A stretch of DNA of 64,000 nucleotides from NCBI RefSeq assembly GCF_016919175.1, contig NZ_JAFFPU010000074.1:1-64000 (forward strand), in the 5' to 3' direction. The DNA comes from Leptospira ainlahdjerensis. Its GTDB lineage: Bacteria > Spirochaetota > Leptospiria > Leptospirales > Leptospiraceae. The notes below the pieces were generated by a model, which had not been told where the DNA came from, did not search any database, and was given only the letters and a program-made list of their open reading frames with translations. The position numbers and the translations under genes were made by a program. This document shows positions 40,658 through 58,178 of the stretch, piece after piece. Numbering within the stretch: the stretch's first letter is position 1; the number at the start of each line of letters is the position of its first letter.

Positions 40658-41379
40658 TTAGAGAGAAGAAATCGCTTCCGCGAGATCTAATTTTCCCTCG
40701 TATAACGCCTTCCCTGTGATCACTCCGAAGAGAGGAATTTTGGTATCGAGAGAAGAAAGATCCATAAGATCCTTGAGAGAAGAAATTCCCCCAGACGCAA
40801 TGACTTGAAAAGGAAAAGAATTCAGAATTTCGCGGTATGCTTCCAAATTTGGCCCGGCTAGAGTTCCATCCTGCGCTATGTCCGTAAAAACAATGTGTTC
40901 GATTCCGGCTTTTACAAGACGTTCCATAAGCTCCCGGTAATGAACACCGGAATCTTTTTCCCAACCTGCAATTTTTACGATCCCATCTCGAGCGTCCACG
41001 GCAACTACGACTCGATCCTTGCCGTAAGTCTCAAGCGCAAATTTGAGAAGATCCGGATCGCTCACTGCTGCGGTCCCGATGATAAAACGATCGATTCCGA
41101 TTTTATCATAGTATTCTAATTTTTCCCTATCTCGGATTCCGCCGCCAAGCTGAACTTTCAGAGAAGTGGTTTCTCGGATCTTTAAGATAGAACGTTCGTT
41201 TATGCCGATTTGATTTCGAGCTCCGTTGAGATCGACCAAATGAAGCAAAGACGCCCCATTCTTACTAAAACCTTCGGCTAGTTTCCAAGGTTCGGAAGAA
41301 TAGATTTTCTTTTCCTCGTAATTACCTTTGAACAAACGAACTGCACAATTATCTAATAAGTCGATAGCGGGGATGATGA

Positions 41380-41383
<4 letters not shown>
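40658..41383 (-). CDS. hisA: phosphoribosylformimino-AICAR isomerase
   Basis: 241 residues, a full (beta/alpha)8 HisA. Catalytic Asp residues are in 'IPAIDLLDN' near the N-terminus and 'FTDIAQDGT' at about 165-173; the phosphate sites are 'QLGGGIRD' and 'VIASGGISS'. It isomerises ProFAR to PRFAR in histidine synthesis. Its ATG overlaps the hisH stop by 4 nt. It is the last gene of hisB-hisH-hisA, with a terminator right behind it. Confidence 0.96.
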
Positions 41384-42008
<625 letters not shown>

Positions 42009-42012
<4 letters not shown>

Positions 42013-42590
42013 TCAAGAACTCCCTTTGTGGAAGGAATTGTTCCTGCCGACGCAGAATCTTGGGCAATCGCCATTCTCAAGGCCTTTCCAAGAGCCTTGA
42101 AGATCGACTCGTGGATATGATGTCTGTTGTCACCGTAGTGAACAACGACGTGAAGATTCATCTTTGCGTTGAGAGCGAGTTTTTGTAAGAATTCTAAAGA
42201 TAACTCTGCGTCGTAAATTCCGAACTTTCCCGTTAGTTCGGGACCGGTATATTTGAAAAAATAACGACCTCCAAGGTCCACAGCGACGGTAGTCAACACC
42301 TCATCCATCGTAAGAGTGAAGTGTCCGTATCTAAAAATGCCCGCCTTATCACCAAGCTGCTTGTGGATGGTGTTGCCCATGAGAATTGCGGTGTCTTCCA
42401 CGGAGTGATGGCAATCGATTTCAATATCTCCTCTCAACCAGAGATCAAGATCGATCAAACCGTGTTTGGAAATATGAGAAAGCATGTGCTCGAAAAAAGG
42501 AATCTCCGTATCAAATTGATACTTGCCGGTTCCGTGGAGATTCATCTCCAATTTGATTTCAGTCTCAGAGGTTTTGCGTTCTGCTTTCAT
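42009..42590 (-). CDS. hisB: imidazoleglycerol-phosphate dehydratase
   Basis: 193 residues from the ATG at 42590 ('[10 protein letters not shown]'), which fits the family start; the frame stays open upstream to 42704, but that stretch is not HisB-like. The metal-binding histidine clusters 'DCHHSVED' and 'DNRHHIHES' are present. It lacks the histidinol-phosphatase domain found in enteric HisB. The near-consensus promoter at 42600-42629 ends 9 nt before the ATG, so the transcript should have little or no leader. Confidence 0.95.
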
Positions 42591-42599
42591 TCTACCTGG

Positions 42600-42629
42600 A
42601 TCATAGAATCCGAACGACCTCCGTGTCAA
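42600..42629 (-). promoter_or_regulatory. promoter of the hisBHA operon
   Basis: On the minus strand a perfect TTGACA (42629-42624) is followed after 18 bp by TATGAT (42605-42600). Only 9 nt separate the -10 from the hisB ATG at 42590, so the start site should fall about 1-3 nt before the start codon. No attenuator or leader peptide can fit. Confidence 0.7.
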
Positions 42630-42703
42630 TGAATTCCAAAATAATGGATGACGGAAAACCCGAGCCTTTCGAGATTGTAAGAGCAGTTTCTCACTGCATT
42701 CCA

Positions 42704-42801
<98 letters not shown>

Positions 42802-42954
42802 TAACAATTCAACATGGACTCGAAGCTTTCGAGCGAGAGCATTTCAAGCGACCCATAGGGAGCGAAGAAATGCGATGTGAGTACATGGATGGACGAACAC
42901 GCGAGAAAGACGCCCCGGAGCAAAGTCGAGCACGACGCGAGGCTGCATAGAGGG
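42802..42954 (+). other. GC-rich structured insert between the tRNA-Leu repeats
   Basis: By hand count 84 of 150 bases at 42811-42960 are G or C (56%), well above the flanks. Hairpins: CTCGAA/TTCGAG at 42819-42833 with a 3-nt loop, and GCATTTC/GAAATGC at 42839-42873 with an inner CCC/GGG pair. GCGAG-type words recur. One frame is open throughout but lacks its own start and ribosome binding site; an RNA or mini-element seems as likely as a peptide. Confidence 0.55.
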
Positions 42955-42982
42955 CGAGTCCCTTCTTCGGCAAAAATTAATT
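42955..42982. repeat. 28-bp direct repeat, copy 2
   Basis: Identical to 42774-42801, so it carries the 3' part of the tRNA T-arm and acceptor strand without the rest of a tRNA. Its last bases overlap the stop codon (42981-42983) of the coiled-coil gene. Confidence 0.9.
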
Positions 42983-43904
42983 AATTGATTATTTTTCCTA
43001 TAGCCGCTGAAAGAGTTGCAACTCCCAGCATACCACCAAGTATCCAACGAGTCTGTAGAACGATCGATTTATGAATATCACTGATTGACCTTTGTAATTC
43101 AATTCGAACATCCGAGATCTCTATTTTCATTTCGGTTCGAAGAATGGAAATCTCATCTTTCAATTCGGATTTTACTCCGGCAATTTCAGTTTTCAAATCC
43201 GCGACTTCAGATTTCATTTCGGTTCGAAGAATGGAAATCTCTTCTTTCAATTCGGATTTTACTCCGGCAATTTCAGTTCTCAAATCCGCGACTTCAGATT
43301 TCAATTCGGTTCGAAGAATGGAAATCTCATCTTTCAATTCGGATTTTACTCCGGCAATTTCAGTTTTCAAATCCGCAACCTCAGATTTCATTTCGGTTCG
43401 AAGACTGGAAATCTCTTCTTTCAATTCTGTCCTTACTTCCGCAACTTCACTCTTTAGCTCCGTTCGTAATTCTATAATTTCAGGTTTTAATTCTGCTCGA
43501 AGTTCTACGATTTCGATTCTTAATTCTTCTCTAAGTTTTGAAATTTCTTTACTAAGGTTGGCGTTATCCGTTTTGAGTTCAGATCTAAGCTCCGCGATTT
43601 CAATCTTTACCTCAGCGCGAAAATTTGAAATTTCACCTTGAATATGGGTAACTTCGATGTTGAGTTCATAGCGCAATTTTTCGAGCTCGGCGGAAACGCT
43701 TGTTTTCAATGCTTCTATACTTAAAAAAACATTTCTGCTCTCGGAAAGAATGCTCGTTTCCAATAGATTTGCGGACGACTCGAGTGTGGATGTTTTGGAA
43801 GCCATAAAAGCGTCGTTCAAAAAAACCACAAATTGATCCGTTCCTTCCGGACCCAAAAGTTCTTCTAACTTGCGTGGAATTCTATGGATCAAATCCATTC
43901 CCAT
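42981..43904 (-). CDS. repeat-built coiled-coil protein with C-terminal membrane anchor
   Basis: 307 residues. After ~90 residues of mixed sequence, residues about 90-280 are an uninterrupted Glu/Lys/Leu/Ile coiled coil; one transmembrane helix (about 287-305, 'WILGGMLGVATLSAA') ends the protein. This resembles the DUF1640/CCDC90-like design of long coiled coil plus tail anchor. Inside it are near-identical 29-residue units (two hendecads and a heptad). A strong GAGGAAGG Shine-Dalgarno precedes the ATG. The repeats make length change by slippage likely. Its stop codon lies inside the tRNA-derived repeat. Confidence 0.8.
   Translation of the reverse strand: MGMDLIHRIPRKLEELLGPEGTDQFVVFLNDAFMASKTSTLESSANLLETSILSESRNVFLSIEALKTSVSAELEKLRYELNIEVTHIQGEISNFRAEVKIEIAELRSELKTDNANLSKEISKLREELRIEIVELRAELKPEIIELRTELKSEVAEVRTELKEEISSLRTEMKSEVADLKTEIAGVKSELKDEISILRTELKSEVADLRTEIAGVKSELKEEISILRTEMKSEVADLKTEIAGVKSELKDEISILRTEMKIEISDVRIELQRSISDIHKSIVLQTRWILGGMLGVATLSAAIGKIIN
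43129..43421 (-). repeat. 87-bp tandem repeats inside the coiled-coil gene
   Basis: The same 10-mer phase point recurs at 43161, 43248 and 43335, and in altered form at 43422: an exact 87-bp period. Units differ by few bases, mostly at positions that swap Asp/Glu, Met/Leu or Lys/Arg. Confidence 0.9.
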
Positions 43905-44137
43905 ATTTGCACCTTCCTCTCTTTTGAGTTCAAGCTCATTTTTTCCTTCTCCACAATACGGTTCCGGAAATCGAAAGAAACGTTTCCTAAAGGTTAATTT
44001 TTTATCTTATTTTAGAAAAAATGAATCTTTGCTTGAGAATTTTTAGATCTCTTGATCGCTCTATGAATTGAAAGAATCCATTCGAATTCTAGTTTTCTTT
44101 TTGGTTTATTGCACTCATCTTTTGAAAGTAGGAATTC

Positions 44138-44160
44138 TCATTCCGTCTCTGAAATGAATG
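44138..44160. promoter_or_regulatory. inverted repeat, possible TetR site 1
   Basis: TCATTC, 10 bases, then ATGAATG. The GAATG/CATTC half-sites match those of a second copy 150 bp nearer the tetR start. Autoregulatory operator is an inference. Confidence 0.3.
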
Positions 44161-44286
44161 TCAGAAAAAGAAAAATTCGAATTCTTTGATTCAAGAGAAT
44201 ATTTATCTCCTTATAAAAAGAATAGATTATACTCTTACCCTTTTAAGGTCAGAATCAAAACTTTGAAATAGGAAATTCTACTTTTT

Positions 44287-44309
44287 TCATTCAATTCTTA
44301 AATGAATGG
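44287..44309. promoter_or_regulatory. inverted repeat, possible TetR site 2
   Basis: TCATTC, 9 bases, then ATGAATG (arms CATTCA at 44288-44293 and TGAATG at 44303-44308), about 70 nt upstream of the TetR start codon. Confidence 0.35.
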
Positions 44310-44378
44310 AAAAGAACTTGCTAACCTGAAAACGAGAACAATTCGTTTTTCACTCAATACTTTTCTTGAATTTCTCCC

Positions 44379-45119
44379 ATGAAATCTGTAAATGGAACCT
44401 GGCCGTTTCTGCGGCGGAGATTTGCTTTGATTTCAAAGAAAACAATAAAGAATACGAAAGTTATAAATAGCGAATCAGGGAAAAATTCCTCTCTTTTGGA
44501 TCCCAGAAAAGAGCCTTCTCAGCGGCGATCGATTGATCGCGTTCAGAAAATTTTAGACGTTGTGGCTATTTTATTGGAACGAAACGGCGCTGAAGCGATC
44601 ACCACGAATATGATTGCTCAAGAAGCGGAAATTCCAATCGGATCTTTGTATCAATACTTTCCGAATAAACACGCGGTTTTGAATGCAGTCGGTCAAAGAC
44701 ATCTGGAAAGAGTCAATCAGATGCTTTCTGAAATTTTTCAATCCAATCTTTCGGGGAGAAATTGGGAAGAACTGATCGACCTCGTAATTGATTCTTTTGC
44801 CAATTTTTATCTGACCGAACCGGGATTCGCGCCGCTTTGGTCCTCCATGAAACAGGATCCTGAGCTAATAGAAATTGATAGGGAAAACAATCTAAAAATT
44901 TCCGAAAACGTTTCACGAATTCTTTCTCAGTTTCAAGTTGATCCTGCGGAAAATAATATCATCTCAAGAATTATCGTGGAAGTAACGGATGCGATTTTGA
45001 ACCGTTGGATACGCGAGCAAAAAGATAAGGAATTTTCAAGCAGAATGATTATCGAATTGAAAATCATTCTGAAATCCTATCTGTCTCGATATTTTCCCGG
45101 AGGAAAAGAAATACTTTGA
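44379..45119 (+). CDS. TetR-family transcriptional regulator
   Basis: 246 residues. A basic, low-complexity N-terminal stretch of ~50 residues is followed by the TetR DNA-binding domain (about 52-100): '[44 protein letters not shown]' carries the helix-turn-helix and the 'LYQYFPNK' signature. The rest is the helical ligand domain. The 50-residue extension is longer than usual and an internal start is possible, but no better ATG is near. It overlaps the rhomboid gene by 4 nt, suggesting one unit. Confidence 0.9.
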   Translation: MKSVNGTWPFLRRRFALISKKTIKNTKVINSESGKNSSLLDPRKEPSQRRSIDRVQKILDVVAILLERNGAEAITTNMIAQEAEIPIGSLYQYFPNKHAVLNAVGQRHLERVNQMLSEIFQSNLSGRNWEELIDLVIDSFANFYLTEPGFAPLWSSMKQDPELIEIDRENNLKISENVSRILSQFQVDPAENNIISRIIVEVTDAILNRWIREQKDKEFSSRMIIELKIILKSYLSRYFPGGKEIL

Positions 45120-45781
45120 TTCGGATTCTTCTTTTTGAATTTCCTTTAACTACTTTTTTTGTTTTTTTGATGACCGCGACTTTTTTTCTGGTGAATATTT
45201 TTTTACCGGAACATTTAATCCGTCAATATTTCCTGAATCATCCGGGACATATCCAGCCGATTTCTTGGATCGGAGCGGTATTCTATCACGGAAACATCTT
45301 TCATCTTTTTGGAAATATGTTTTATCTTTTTTTTCTCGGAAGAGCCGTAGAACACAAGGCCGGAAAAGGGAGATGGCTCCTTTTCTTTTTTATGGCCGCT
45401 TTGATTTCTTCACTTTTGGATTCTTTTATTCGAGGAATTATATTACACGACTCGACTCCGGTAGTCGGCGCCTCCGGAGCGATCTCCGGAATTGCGGCGG
45501 TGGCCGCGCTACTTTCTCCGTTCTCATTACGTTTTAATCAGAAGAATATTCCCTTTCCCGTCTTTCTTGTCGCGTGGATCATGGTTTACTCGGATATAAC
45601 AAATGTTTTTAACGATGATGGAGTCGCTCGTTGGGCGCATTTAGGCGGATTTATTTCCGTCATCTTTGCTGCGTATTTTTTAAAACCAACGGAACGAAAA
45701 CAACTTCATTCCGGTTTTATTCTAAACTTAATATTTATCGTCCTAACTTTAATCTTAGCGTTTTTCTATTCCAATCGTTAA
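45116..45781 (+). CDS. rhomboid family intramembrane serine protease
   Basis: 221 residues with six or so membrane helices. Catalytic Ser120 lies in 'GASGAISG', catalytic His175 in 'WAHLGGF', and the 'HLFGNMF' oxyanion-side Asn67 is present, so it should be active. Rhomboids cut membrane proteins within or near their helices; the substrate is unknown. It starts with TTG, overlapping the tetR stop (TTGA), with GGAGG 11 nt upstream. Confidence 0.92.
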   Translation: MIRILLFEFPLTTFFVFLMTATFFLVNIFLPEHLIRQYFLNHPGHIQPISWIGAVFYHGNIFHLFGNMFYLFFLGRAVEHKAGKGRWLLFFFMAALISSLLDSFIRGIILHDSTPVVGASGAISGIAAVAALLSPFSLRFNQKNIPFPVFLVAWIMVYSDITNVFNDDGVARWAHLGGFISVIFAAYFLKPTERKQLHSGFILNLIFIVLTLILAFFYSNR

Positions 45782-45803
45782 GTTCCAAATCCGACAATCA
45801 CAA

Positions 45804-45835
45804 ACGAGATTCCTATAATTATCTAAGAATCTCGT
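45804..45835 (+). terminator. possible terminator hairpin after the rhomboid gene
   Basis: ACGAGATTC at 45804-45812 pairs perfectly with GAATCTCGT at 45827-45835 across a 14-nt loop, 22 nt after the stop. The following tail is only weakly T-rich. Confidence 0.45.
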
Positions 45836-45897
45836 CTTGCCTCTTTCGTCGGATCCGCCCGCAAAATAGGAATCCAAGATAAAAATGATTGTCAGCA

Positions 45898-46380
45898 ATG
45901 AAAAATTATAAGCCCCTGTATGGAAACTCGGAGAATGAATCGTCCTTGAGCAAACACGGCTTCTTTCAAATCACTCAAAAATTATTCCTAAGAAAGGGAG
46001 ACGACTTGTTGATTCTTAGAGATAGAAAATCGGGTCTTGGGGATTTACCGGGCGGAAGAATGAACGAAGACGAATTCTACCAAGATTGGAAACTGAGTAT
46101 GGAGCGCGAAATCGAAGAAGAATTAGGTTCCGAAGTTCAAATCCGAGTTTCTTCAAAACCTCTTTTCGTTCATAAACACCGGGTCAACGAGGGGAACGTT
46201 CCGTGTATCATCATCGCCTACCACGCGAATTTTTTAGGCGGAGAGATTCAACTTTCCGACGAACACGACTACATAGCTTGGGAAAACGTTCGCTCCTATG
46301 ATCCCAGTCCGCTGTTTTCGGAATATATGCTCGATGCGGTCAATCTCTATCTCAAGGAATACGCATCTTTAGTCTATTAG
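45898..46380 (+). CDS. Nudix hydrolase
   Basis: 160 residues from the ATG at 45898 (a TTG three codons earlier is less likely). The Nudix box is 'GGRMNEDEF' followed by '[11 protein letters not shown]', with a longer than usual gap between the Gly and the REUxEE part. Such enzymes hydrolyse nucleoside diphosphates linked to another moiety; the substrate cannot be assigned. It precedes the next gene by 11 bp. Confidence 0.85.
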   Translation: MKNYKPLYGNSENESSLSKHGFFQITQKLFLRKGDDLLILRDRKSGLGDLPGGRMNEDEFYQDWKLSMEREIEEELGSEVQIRVSSKPLFVHKHRVNEGNVPCIIIAYHANFLGGEIQLSDEHDYIAWENVRSYDPSPLFSEYMLDAVNLYLKEYASLVY

Positions 46381-46391
46381 AGAAAAAGAAT

Positions 46392-47438
46392 ATGACTCCA
46401 TTTTGGAAAAATACAATCGCGTCCTTAATCTTGATTCCTATTTTTTTAGGAATCGCTTTCATATTTTCCGGTAAAGAAATTTCCTCGGAACAATACGCAG
46501 CACTCAAACGGAAGGAATATCAGATCCTTACCGCCGGATACGACAGAAACGCCGGTAATATTCTTGTGATTCAACCGGAATGGCGACTCGAAGATTTTTC
46601 TTCCGAAGAGAGATTTTTGAAATCTTTCGAAAATCCCATCAAACAAGCTAAACAAAAAGGGCTGATTAAAAAAAATACGTTAGTCGTTCTTCCCTCTCAT
46701 ACCGGAAGTTTTTTGTATTTTCTAAATGCGCGCCGGGAAGTTTTTTCGGCGCCAAATTTAGAAAGGGCCTTTTTTCTTTTAAGTCTTGAAATCCGATTTA
46801 AAAATTGGATCGGACTGATTACGGGACAAAAGACGGATCCTTATTCCAAAATTTCATCCACCTATCAAAGAATTTTTTCAAATCTTTCCAGAACTTATGG
46901 AATTTATCTTTTACCGGGTTCGATCCTTTTGCCCGGCGCGAGGCTGGAAGATGGAAATTTGACTTCGAATTCGGAAGGGGAATGGAAAGAATTCGCATTT
47001 CTTTTTGAACCGGACGGAAAAATCGCCAAAGAATTTTTATCTCACAATCCTTCGGAAATTTGGAAAAAAGATCTTTCCAAGTTTACGGAAAATAATTTTT
47101 CTTCTTTGGAAGAGGATGACCGATCGCTGATTACCTTTCAATTTCCATTTGCAAGATTCGGCATTTTTTATTTGGAAGAATTCAAAAATCCCGAATTTCA
47201 GGATAAAATTAAAAAAACTTTCGTTTCCAGGATCATCGCGATTGGAGAAGAATCTTCCGAAACTTTTCTGAAAGAATGGGCTACAAAATCCAATTTTGAA
47301 TCTACGATTCGAGTAATTCCTTCGGGTTCCTTGATCGATCAAGAATACGAAGGCGGGAGTTATGTGAAGACAAGATACGGAGCTCCGACTCCGGGTGTGA
47401 ATAGCAGAGAACCTCTGATTCTCAACCTATTCTTATAG
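46392..47438 (+). CDS. putative CN-hydrolase (nitrilase) fold protein, possibly degenerate
   Basis: 348 residues with an N-terminal membrane helix (about 8-26). The order 'NILVIQPEW', then '[13 protein letters not shown]', then '[15 protein letters not shown]' and the C-terminal '[16 protein letters not shown]' follows the beta-strand pattern of carbon-nitrogen hydrolases. The catalytic Glu-Lys-Cys triad is not evident (the usual Cys position seems lost), so activity is doubtful. It could be an anchored relative of the Lnt/nitrilase group. It is co-oriented with the Nudix gene. Confidence 0.45.
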   Translation: MTPFWKNTIASLILIPIFLGIAFIFSGKEISSEQYAALKRKEYQILTAGYDRNAGNILVIQPEWRLEDFSSEERFLKSFENPIKQAKQKGLIKKNTLVVLPSHTGSFLYFLNARREVFSAPNLERAFFLLSLEIRFKNWIGLITGQKTDPYSKISSTYQRIFSNLSRTYGIYLLPGSILLPGARLEDGNLTSNSEGEWKEFAFLFEPDGKIAKEFLSHNPSEIWKKDLSKFTENNFSSLEEDDRSLITFQFPFARFGIFYLEEFKNPEFQDKIKKTFVSRIIAIGEESSETFLKEWATKSNFESTIRVIPSGSLIDQEYEGGSYVKTRYGAPTPGVNSREPLILNLFL

Positions 47439-47441
47439 ACT

Positions 47442-48602
47442 TTATTTGCTTCGAACTTCTTCGTAGAGTTTCCAAATACTCCAATCCTCCGGCTGAAAGT
47501 CGAGTTTACTCAGGATCAATAAGCCGGGTTCGGTTTCACAGACGATTCGATCGTCCCCGGAAAGATAAGCTCTTTCGCAAAGGATTGGGAGATTCTGACT
47601 TTTTTTCAAAGGGCCCCAAAGATGAACCTTTCCCGAATAACCGGAAAGAAACTCGTTCTTCTTTGCTAATTTCCAAGGATAGATTTCTTTTCTGCTCACG
47701 GTGAAAAGTTTTGTGATCGCGGGTTTGCCCTTAGAGGAAAAATTAATTCTTCGCAAATGTAATTTCCCGATTTCACCGCCGATATAATAAGCGCTTTCTC
47801 CGTTTCCATAATAAAGAATCGGACTCAAAATATCCTTATCGATTTTTTCAGCGGTTTTTTGTGTGGGATGAAACCAGTAGAGATTGTAAGAGCCTGCGTT
47901 TCCGGAAAAAATCAAAAAAGAATTTCCGGATGGATACATCAGAGAACGTGTTTTTAGATTCGGAAACGGAGAAACGATCTTTTCTTTATTCAAGACTAAA
48001 ACCGGCTTTCTCGGTTCTACCGTTTTTTCTTCATAAAGATTGTCATCGACGAAGTAATAGATTTTAGATCCGTCGGGAAGAATCGATCCCCGATTCTTAC
48101 AAGAAACTTGAGCGCCTGCCTCGTAAGAAAGACTGGAATCTTTTAATGATATCGCAACGTATCGACAACCGCCCGAAGCTTGCATCGGATATTCGACCAA
48201 CGCATAATTCGCGTTTTGCGAAAGGGATAAGTTGGAAGGAATCTGATCCAAACTTCTCGAATTATTTTCACCCGCAGAAAGATCCTGATAGAATATTTTT
48301 TGATCTTCCGTCCAGACCAACTTCAATCGATCATTTGAAAACTCGATTACCCTTGAAGAATCGGGAGCTTCGGAAGAAAGAATCTCGTCCCTGTCTTTCG
48401 GGGATTGAAGTTTCTCCTTTAACTTATCAGCTGCCTTTTCGTATTTTTCCTGCTCTACCAACTCTTGGATTTCTTCAATAAAAGTTTCGTGACTGCTTTT
48501 GCAGAAATGAAAAAAAGAAACCGTAAACAAAATCAAAATCGTATTCTTAAGGAAAAACGCTTTCAATCTGATTTTATCTTTCAAAATGGATTCAATATTC
48601 AT
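47442..48602 (-). CDS. putative lipoprotein, beta-propeller-like
   Basis: 386 residues from the ATG at 48602; the frame is open further upstream but that part overlaps the neighbouring gene out of frame. Signal peptide ending at Cys34 in the context 'SFFHF-CKSS' (a Phe at -1, permitted only in a relaxed spirochaete lipobox). After a short helical region (about 40-75) the protein is beta-rich with recurring '[15 protein letters not shown]'-type strands, suggesting a propeller. No known family recognised. It is convergent with the CN-hydrolase-like gene, with 3 bp between the stops. Confidence 0.65.
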   Translation of the reverse strand: MNIESILKDKIRLKAFFLKNTILILFTVSFFHFCKSSHETFIEEIQELVEQEKYEKAADKLKEKLQSPKDRDEILSSEAPDSSRVIEFSNDRLKLVWTEDQKIFYQDLSAGENNSRSLDQIPSNLSLSQNANYALVEYPMQASGGCRYVAISLKDSSLSYEAGAQVSCKNRGSILPDGSKIYYFVDDNLYEEKTVEPRKPVLVLNKEKIVSPFPNLKTRSLMYPSGNSFLIFSGNAGSYNLYWFHPTQKTAEKIDKDILSPILYYGNGESAYYIGGEIGKLHLRRINFSSKGKPAITKLFTVSRKEIYPWKLAKKNEFLSGYSGKVHLWGPLKKSQNLPILCERAYLSGDDRIVCETEPGLLILSKLDFQPEDWSIWKLYEEVRSK

Positions 48603-48628
48603 AATATACTTCAGTTTCTCTTTGGATT

Positions 48629-49240
<612 letters not shown>

Positions 49241-49241
49241 G

Positions 49242-50339
<1,098 letters not shown>

Positions 50340-50405
50340 AGAACTAAATCTTAGAATTTTACAGGTTGATAAATCACGGATCGATCTCGAACTGGAATTA
50401 GAGAA

Positions 50406-51904
<1,499 letters not shown>

Positions 51905-51908
<4 letters not shown>

Positions 51909-52822
51909 GCCCTCGCCCCTGCGGGAACCCCACTTGTAGAAGCCGAACGTCCTTTGAGATGGAAAATTCCCTTATAAAAAACAAAAAGAATTCCAAATTT
52001 AGAAATTCCTAATATATAAAGCATTCCGAGTGCGACGACACTTCCGAGAATCCATCCGAGTGCGTGGATAATCAAACTGGAGAGAATCGCGAGCCCGAGC
52101 GCACCGATAAAAACGGAACCGAAAAAATAAACGATTCTTTGAATCGGACTTCCTTTTCCTTCTTTCGCTTCCTGTTCGAGAGAAACGCCTTGAATTTCAA
52201 GACCTTCTTCCAACCATCTGGACATTATGACGATCATAATTGGAATCATAATCACACCCATGACATACAACGTGATCGCGACATCGGAAGTTAACCAAGA
52301 AAGCGCCGTATTCCAAGACCAGTTGTTAAGGTATTCTTCACGAGTTGCTGAAAAAAATCTTTTGTAACCTTCTCCATCCCAACCGTGAACAAGAATAAAA
52401 AACATTCCAAAATAGCCCAACATCACTTGTAAAAAACCGAAGAAAACTTTGGATTTTTCAAGAAGTTTCCAAACGATCCAGAAGGCGAGAATTCCTTGCG
52501 AAACATTTGTAAAACCGAAAAGAGTAACCAACCAACCCGGCATCGATTTATCCAAGGCCTGCATGGTTTCCCAATTGGTAAATTGCCAAACGAGATAAAG
52601 CCCAGAAGGTCCGAACACGAGAGAAAGGAAAAGCACGTTGATCAGAAAATACGTAGTCTTCCAAAAGGGAGTTTTTTCATTCTTCCCTCCGACCTCTGTC
52701 AGAGCCTCTGCGGGTGAAGAATCCGGCGAGGTTTGAATTTTTTTAATCTGACGGGAAGCCGCCATTGCAAAGCCTGCGCCCAATCCGTAGGCCCAGAAAA
52801 CATCGACTTGAACCATTTTCAA
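51905..52822 (-). CDS. uncharacterised polytopic membrane protein under TetR control
   Basis: 305 residues with about seven hydrophobic helices and an acidic-to-neutral loop after helix 1. Family unknown; no transport or enzyme motif was recognised. The ATG has AGGAG 8 nt upstream. A TetR-type palindrome lies between its -35 and -10 boxes, and the TetR gene is directly upstream on the same strand, so it is probably the regulator's target. The 3' end overlaps the PLP-enzyme gene by 4 nt in convergent orientation. Confidence 0.75.
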
Positions 52823-52845
52823 TTCTCCTGTTTCGTTATTTTAAA

Positions 52846-52876
52846 ATTAGAATGACATATCATTCAGTTTTTTCAA
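52846..52876 (-). promoter_or_regulatory. promoter with embedded TetR-type operator
   Basis: Minus strand: -35 TTGAAA (52876-52871), 19-bp spacer, -10 TCTAAT (52851-52846). Within the spacer, GAATGA-CATA-TCATTC at 52850-52865 is a palindrome with perfect 6-bp arms, overlapping the -10 edge. Repressor binding here should block RNA polymerase. Confidence 0.6.
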
Positions 52877-52919
52877 TTAAAAAAAAGTAGAAACTCCTGC
52901 TTTTTCAAATACAAGAATT

Positions 52920-53531
52920 TCACGAACTGGCCCTCATTCCGTCCAGCATCAAGTCCGGAACGGCTTTCATCCAACGAATCGCGTATTCTTGGTTCGATTT
53001 GTGGGAAATGGACTGACGAATCCCTTCAAACATCATGGAATTGATCGCTTTGGAAGCGACGTCGGTATCCAAATTCTTTCTTAAAAAACCCTTTTTTACG
53101 CCGTTGATCAAATAAAACTCAGTGACCTTTGCGGAAAGATCGTAAGTTTTTTTGATTTTCGTCGAAATGGAATCGTCGATGCCCTGGGTTTCAAAAAAGA
53201 AAACCTGACCGACTCGAACATCTTTTCCAAAAAGTTCAAACAAACCGACGCCGATCTCTCCAATCTGTGATCTGTATTCTTCCAAAGAATTGGATTGATC
53301 GGGACTTTGTTTTGAGATCACCTCCGAAAGTCCTTTCTGAATCTGATCAAGAAGTGCGTGTAGGATATCCAATTTATTCTTAAAATAACGATAACAAGTT
53401 CCGTGCCCGATATCCAATTTCCCCGCGATGTCCGCAATTCCTGCGGAGTGATAGCCTTTTTTCGAAAAGATATCCAAGGCCGCGTCCAAAATTTCTTCTC
53501 TTCGAGCCTGAATTTTTTCTTCTTTTTTCAT
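52920..53531 (-). CDS. TetR-family transcriptional regulator
   Basis: 203 residues. The TetR DNA-binding domain at about 8-55 shows 'ILDAALDIFSKKGYHSAGIADIAGKLDIGHGTCYRYFKNK', with the helix-turn-helix and the 'YRYFKNK' signature. The remaining helices form the ligand pocket. It lies 97 bp upstream of the membrane-protein gene, and a matching palindrome sits in that gap. No separate promoter for it was identified. Confidence 0.93.
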   Translation of the reverse strand: MKKEEKIQARREEILDAALDIFSKKGYHSAGIADIAGKLDIGHGTCYRYFKNKLDILHALLDQIQKGLSEVISKQSPDQSNSLEEYRSQIGEIGVGLFELFGKDVRVGQVFFFETQGIDDSISTKIKKTYDLSAKVTEFYLINGVKKGFLRKNLDTDVASKAINSMMFEGIRQSISHKSNQEYAIRWMKAVPDLMLDGMRASS

Positions 53532-53583
53532 ACTTGGGTAAGAATGTTTTGGGCCGGAGTTTTTTTTGTAAACCAGAAGATTC

Positions 53584-55770
<2,187 letters not shown>

Positions 55771-55789
55771 TAATTAGGTTTGCTCTAAA

Positions 55790-57604
<1,815 letters not shown>

Positions 57605-57614
57605 GCTTTCGAGC

Positions 57615-58178
57615 ATGAGAACCTTTTTGGGGATTTCCATTCCGGACGAAGTGAAAGAACAGCTAACTTCAATCTGTTACGGATTGCCCGATATCAAGTG
57701 GGTGCGGGAAGAGAATTTTCATATTACCTTGGTTTTTTTAGGGGAACAAGGTTCCGATGATATCGATCGCATCTCGGAATTCTGTTCCAGGATTTCACTT
57801 CCGGACTTCGACTTGAGGCTTCAGTCCGTGGGTTTTTTCGGAAAACAAAAATCGCCTTCGATTCTTTTTGCAAACGTGGAAAAAAACTCGAACTTACTCC
57901 AATTACAGAAAACTCTGGATTCCGGTCTTCGAAAACGAGGTTTTAACCCGGAACGTCAAGAATACCATCCCCACGTTACGATTGGGAGATTCAAAAATGC
58001 GAACGGAGAACGAATATCTCTTTACTTGGAAGAATTCACCGGCTTTTCCTCTTCGCGTTTTCCTGTTTTAGAATTTCATATCTACTCCTCCAAATCGTCC
58101 TCGGACGGACCGATTTATACGATTGAAGAATCCTTTTCACTTCTTCCGTCTTACAGGGATTATGGGAAAACACTTTGA
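57615..58178 (+). CDS. thpR: RNA 2',3'-cyclic phosphodiesterase / 2'-5' RNA ligase family
   Basis: 187 residues with the two HxTx motifs of the 2H phosphoesterase fold: 'FHITLVFLG' near residue 37 and '[11 protein letters not shown]' near 115-125. ThpR-type enzymes open 2',3'-cyclic phosphates on RNA ends; the physiological substrate is unclear. It overlaps aat by 4 nt (TTGA). Confidence 0.92.
   Translation: MRTFLGISIPDEVKEQLTSICYGLPDIKWVREENFHITLVFLGEQGSDDIDRISEFCSRISLPDFDLRLQSVGFFGKQKSPSILFANVEKNSNLLQLQKTLDSGLRKRGFNPERQEYHPHVTIGRFKNANGERISLYLEEFTGFSSSRFPVLEFHIYSSKSSSDGPIYTIEESFSLLPSYRDYGKTL

Larger units (their letters stand above)
43905..44378. other. 474-bp divergent spacer
   Basis: Separates the coiled-coil gene (leftwards) from the TetR/rhomboid pair (rightwards). 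AT-rich and without a plausible gene. Besides the two inverted repeats listed separately, nothing else was recognised. Confidence 0.5.
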
